The notes under the pieces: model-generated
Told to the model about the DNA's origin: nothing
What the model saw: the letters and a program-made list of their open reading frames with translations, nothing else
The model's database searches: none
NCBI RefSeq assembly: GCF_918797505.1
Contig: NC_092800.1
Span: 8,272,631-8,336,630, forward strand
Direction: 5' to 3'
DNA length: 64,000 nt
Source: Bemisia tabaci
Lineage: Eukaryota; Arthropoda; Insecta; Hemiptera; Aleyrodidae
Program-made: the position numbers and the translations under genes
Shown here: positions 63,837 to 64,000 of the stretch, piece after piece
Position numbering within the stretch: the stretch's first letter is position 1
Layout of the letters: each line of letters starts with the position of its first letter

Positions 63837-64000
63837 TGTGCTCAGGAAAATACGCAGTATGAGCTTCCAGATGGTGCCAAATTACTTGGATAAAAAACGA
63901 ATTGTTGAGGAAACTTAACTCTTATTTTTCTTCCAATTTTTCAAATAATTTTATTTGCAATTCAATCTAAAGTATCTGAAAATTCAAGGAAAAATTTACG
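63837..64000. mobile_element. MITE, family E, cut by the window end
   Basis: GTGCTCAGGAAAATACGCAG, TATGAGCTTCCAG and GTGCCAAATT match the left arm of family E. The right arm lies beyond the window. Confidence 0.65.

Overview
The window looks like nuclear, non-coding DNA from an insect. There are no bacterial operons, no rRNA, no canonical tRNA gene and no open frame that I can assign to a protein family. The longest open frames (100-180 codons) sit in GC-rich islands or repeats. From memory, several repeat motifs (an ACGCCGTATGAAC foldback and a GCAATGCGTGAAG tandem) resemble whitefly (Bemisia tabaci) DNA. I could not check this, so the species is an inference.

The content is mainly short non-autonomous DNA transposons (MITE and foldback elements of 120-1040 bp), minisatellites and medium tandem repeats, separated by unique AT-rich sequence and CpG-rich islands. 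I use local family names. A has CACTGG ends. B has GGACCGCG ends with AGGAACCAAG inside. C has GGACGTATTTCTGCC ends. D is hAT-like with CAGTGGCG ends. E has ACGCCGTATGAAC arms. F has CAACTGACCCA ends. G has GCGGGCTGATT ends. H is Tc1-like with TCGACGGTG ends. I has CCGTCCA-AATTACGTAACG ends. J has GGACCGAGTT ends.

Layout: 0.3-6.5 kb holds foldbacks, a GATCGATTC minisatellite, a G run and an A run. 6.56-13.42 kb is framed by two almost identical 1.0-kb inverted arms around 4.8 kb that contains a 1-kb foldback. 13.6-24.3 kb is scattered MITEs. 25.0-26.9 kb has a 291-bp tandem repeat and a palindrome between 70-bp direct repeats. 29.5-31.7 kb is a tandem array of about 205-bp units invaded by three family A copies and one Tc1-like MITE. 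34-48 kb is dense in nested MITEs. 48.2-53.9 kb has a multi-layer nested palindrome and several tandem arrays. 56-59.9 kb has hAT-like elements and a minisatellite invaded by family A. 60-64 kb has G-rich DNA, a 78-bp tandem and a hAT terminus.

The window often contains both empty and filled versions of the same site. Insertion boundaries and target-site duplications (TSDs) can therefore be read directly: TA for family H, 2 bp for several CACTG elements, and 4 bp of A/T for families B and C and for a CGTCAC element. The most informative loci are the 1-kb inverted arms, the family A recombination mosaic at 29.5-31.4 kb and 59.3-59.9 kb, and the nested hAT-like copies at 39.7-40.7 and 58.5-58.8 kb. 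All comparisons were made by eye; identity figures are counts of differences I saw, not alignment scores.
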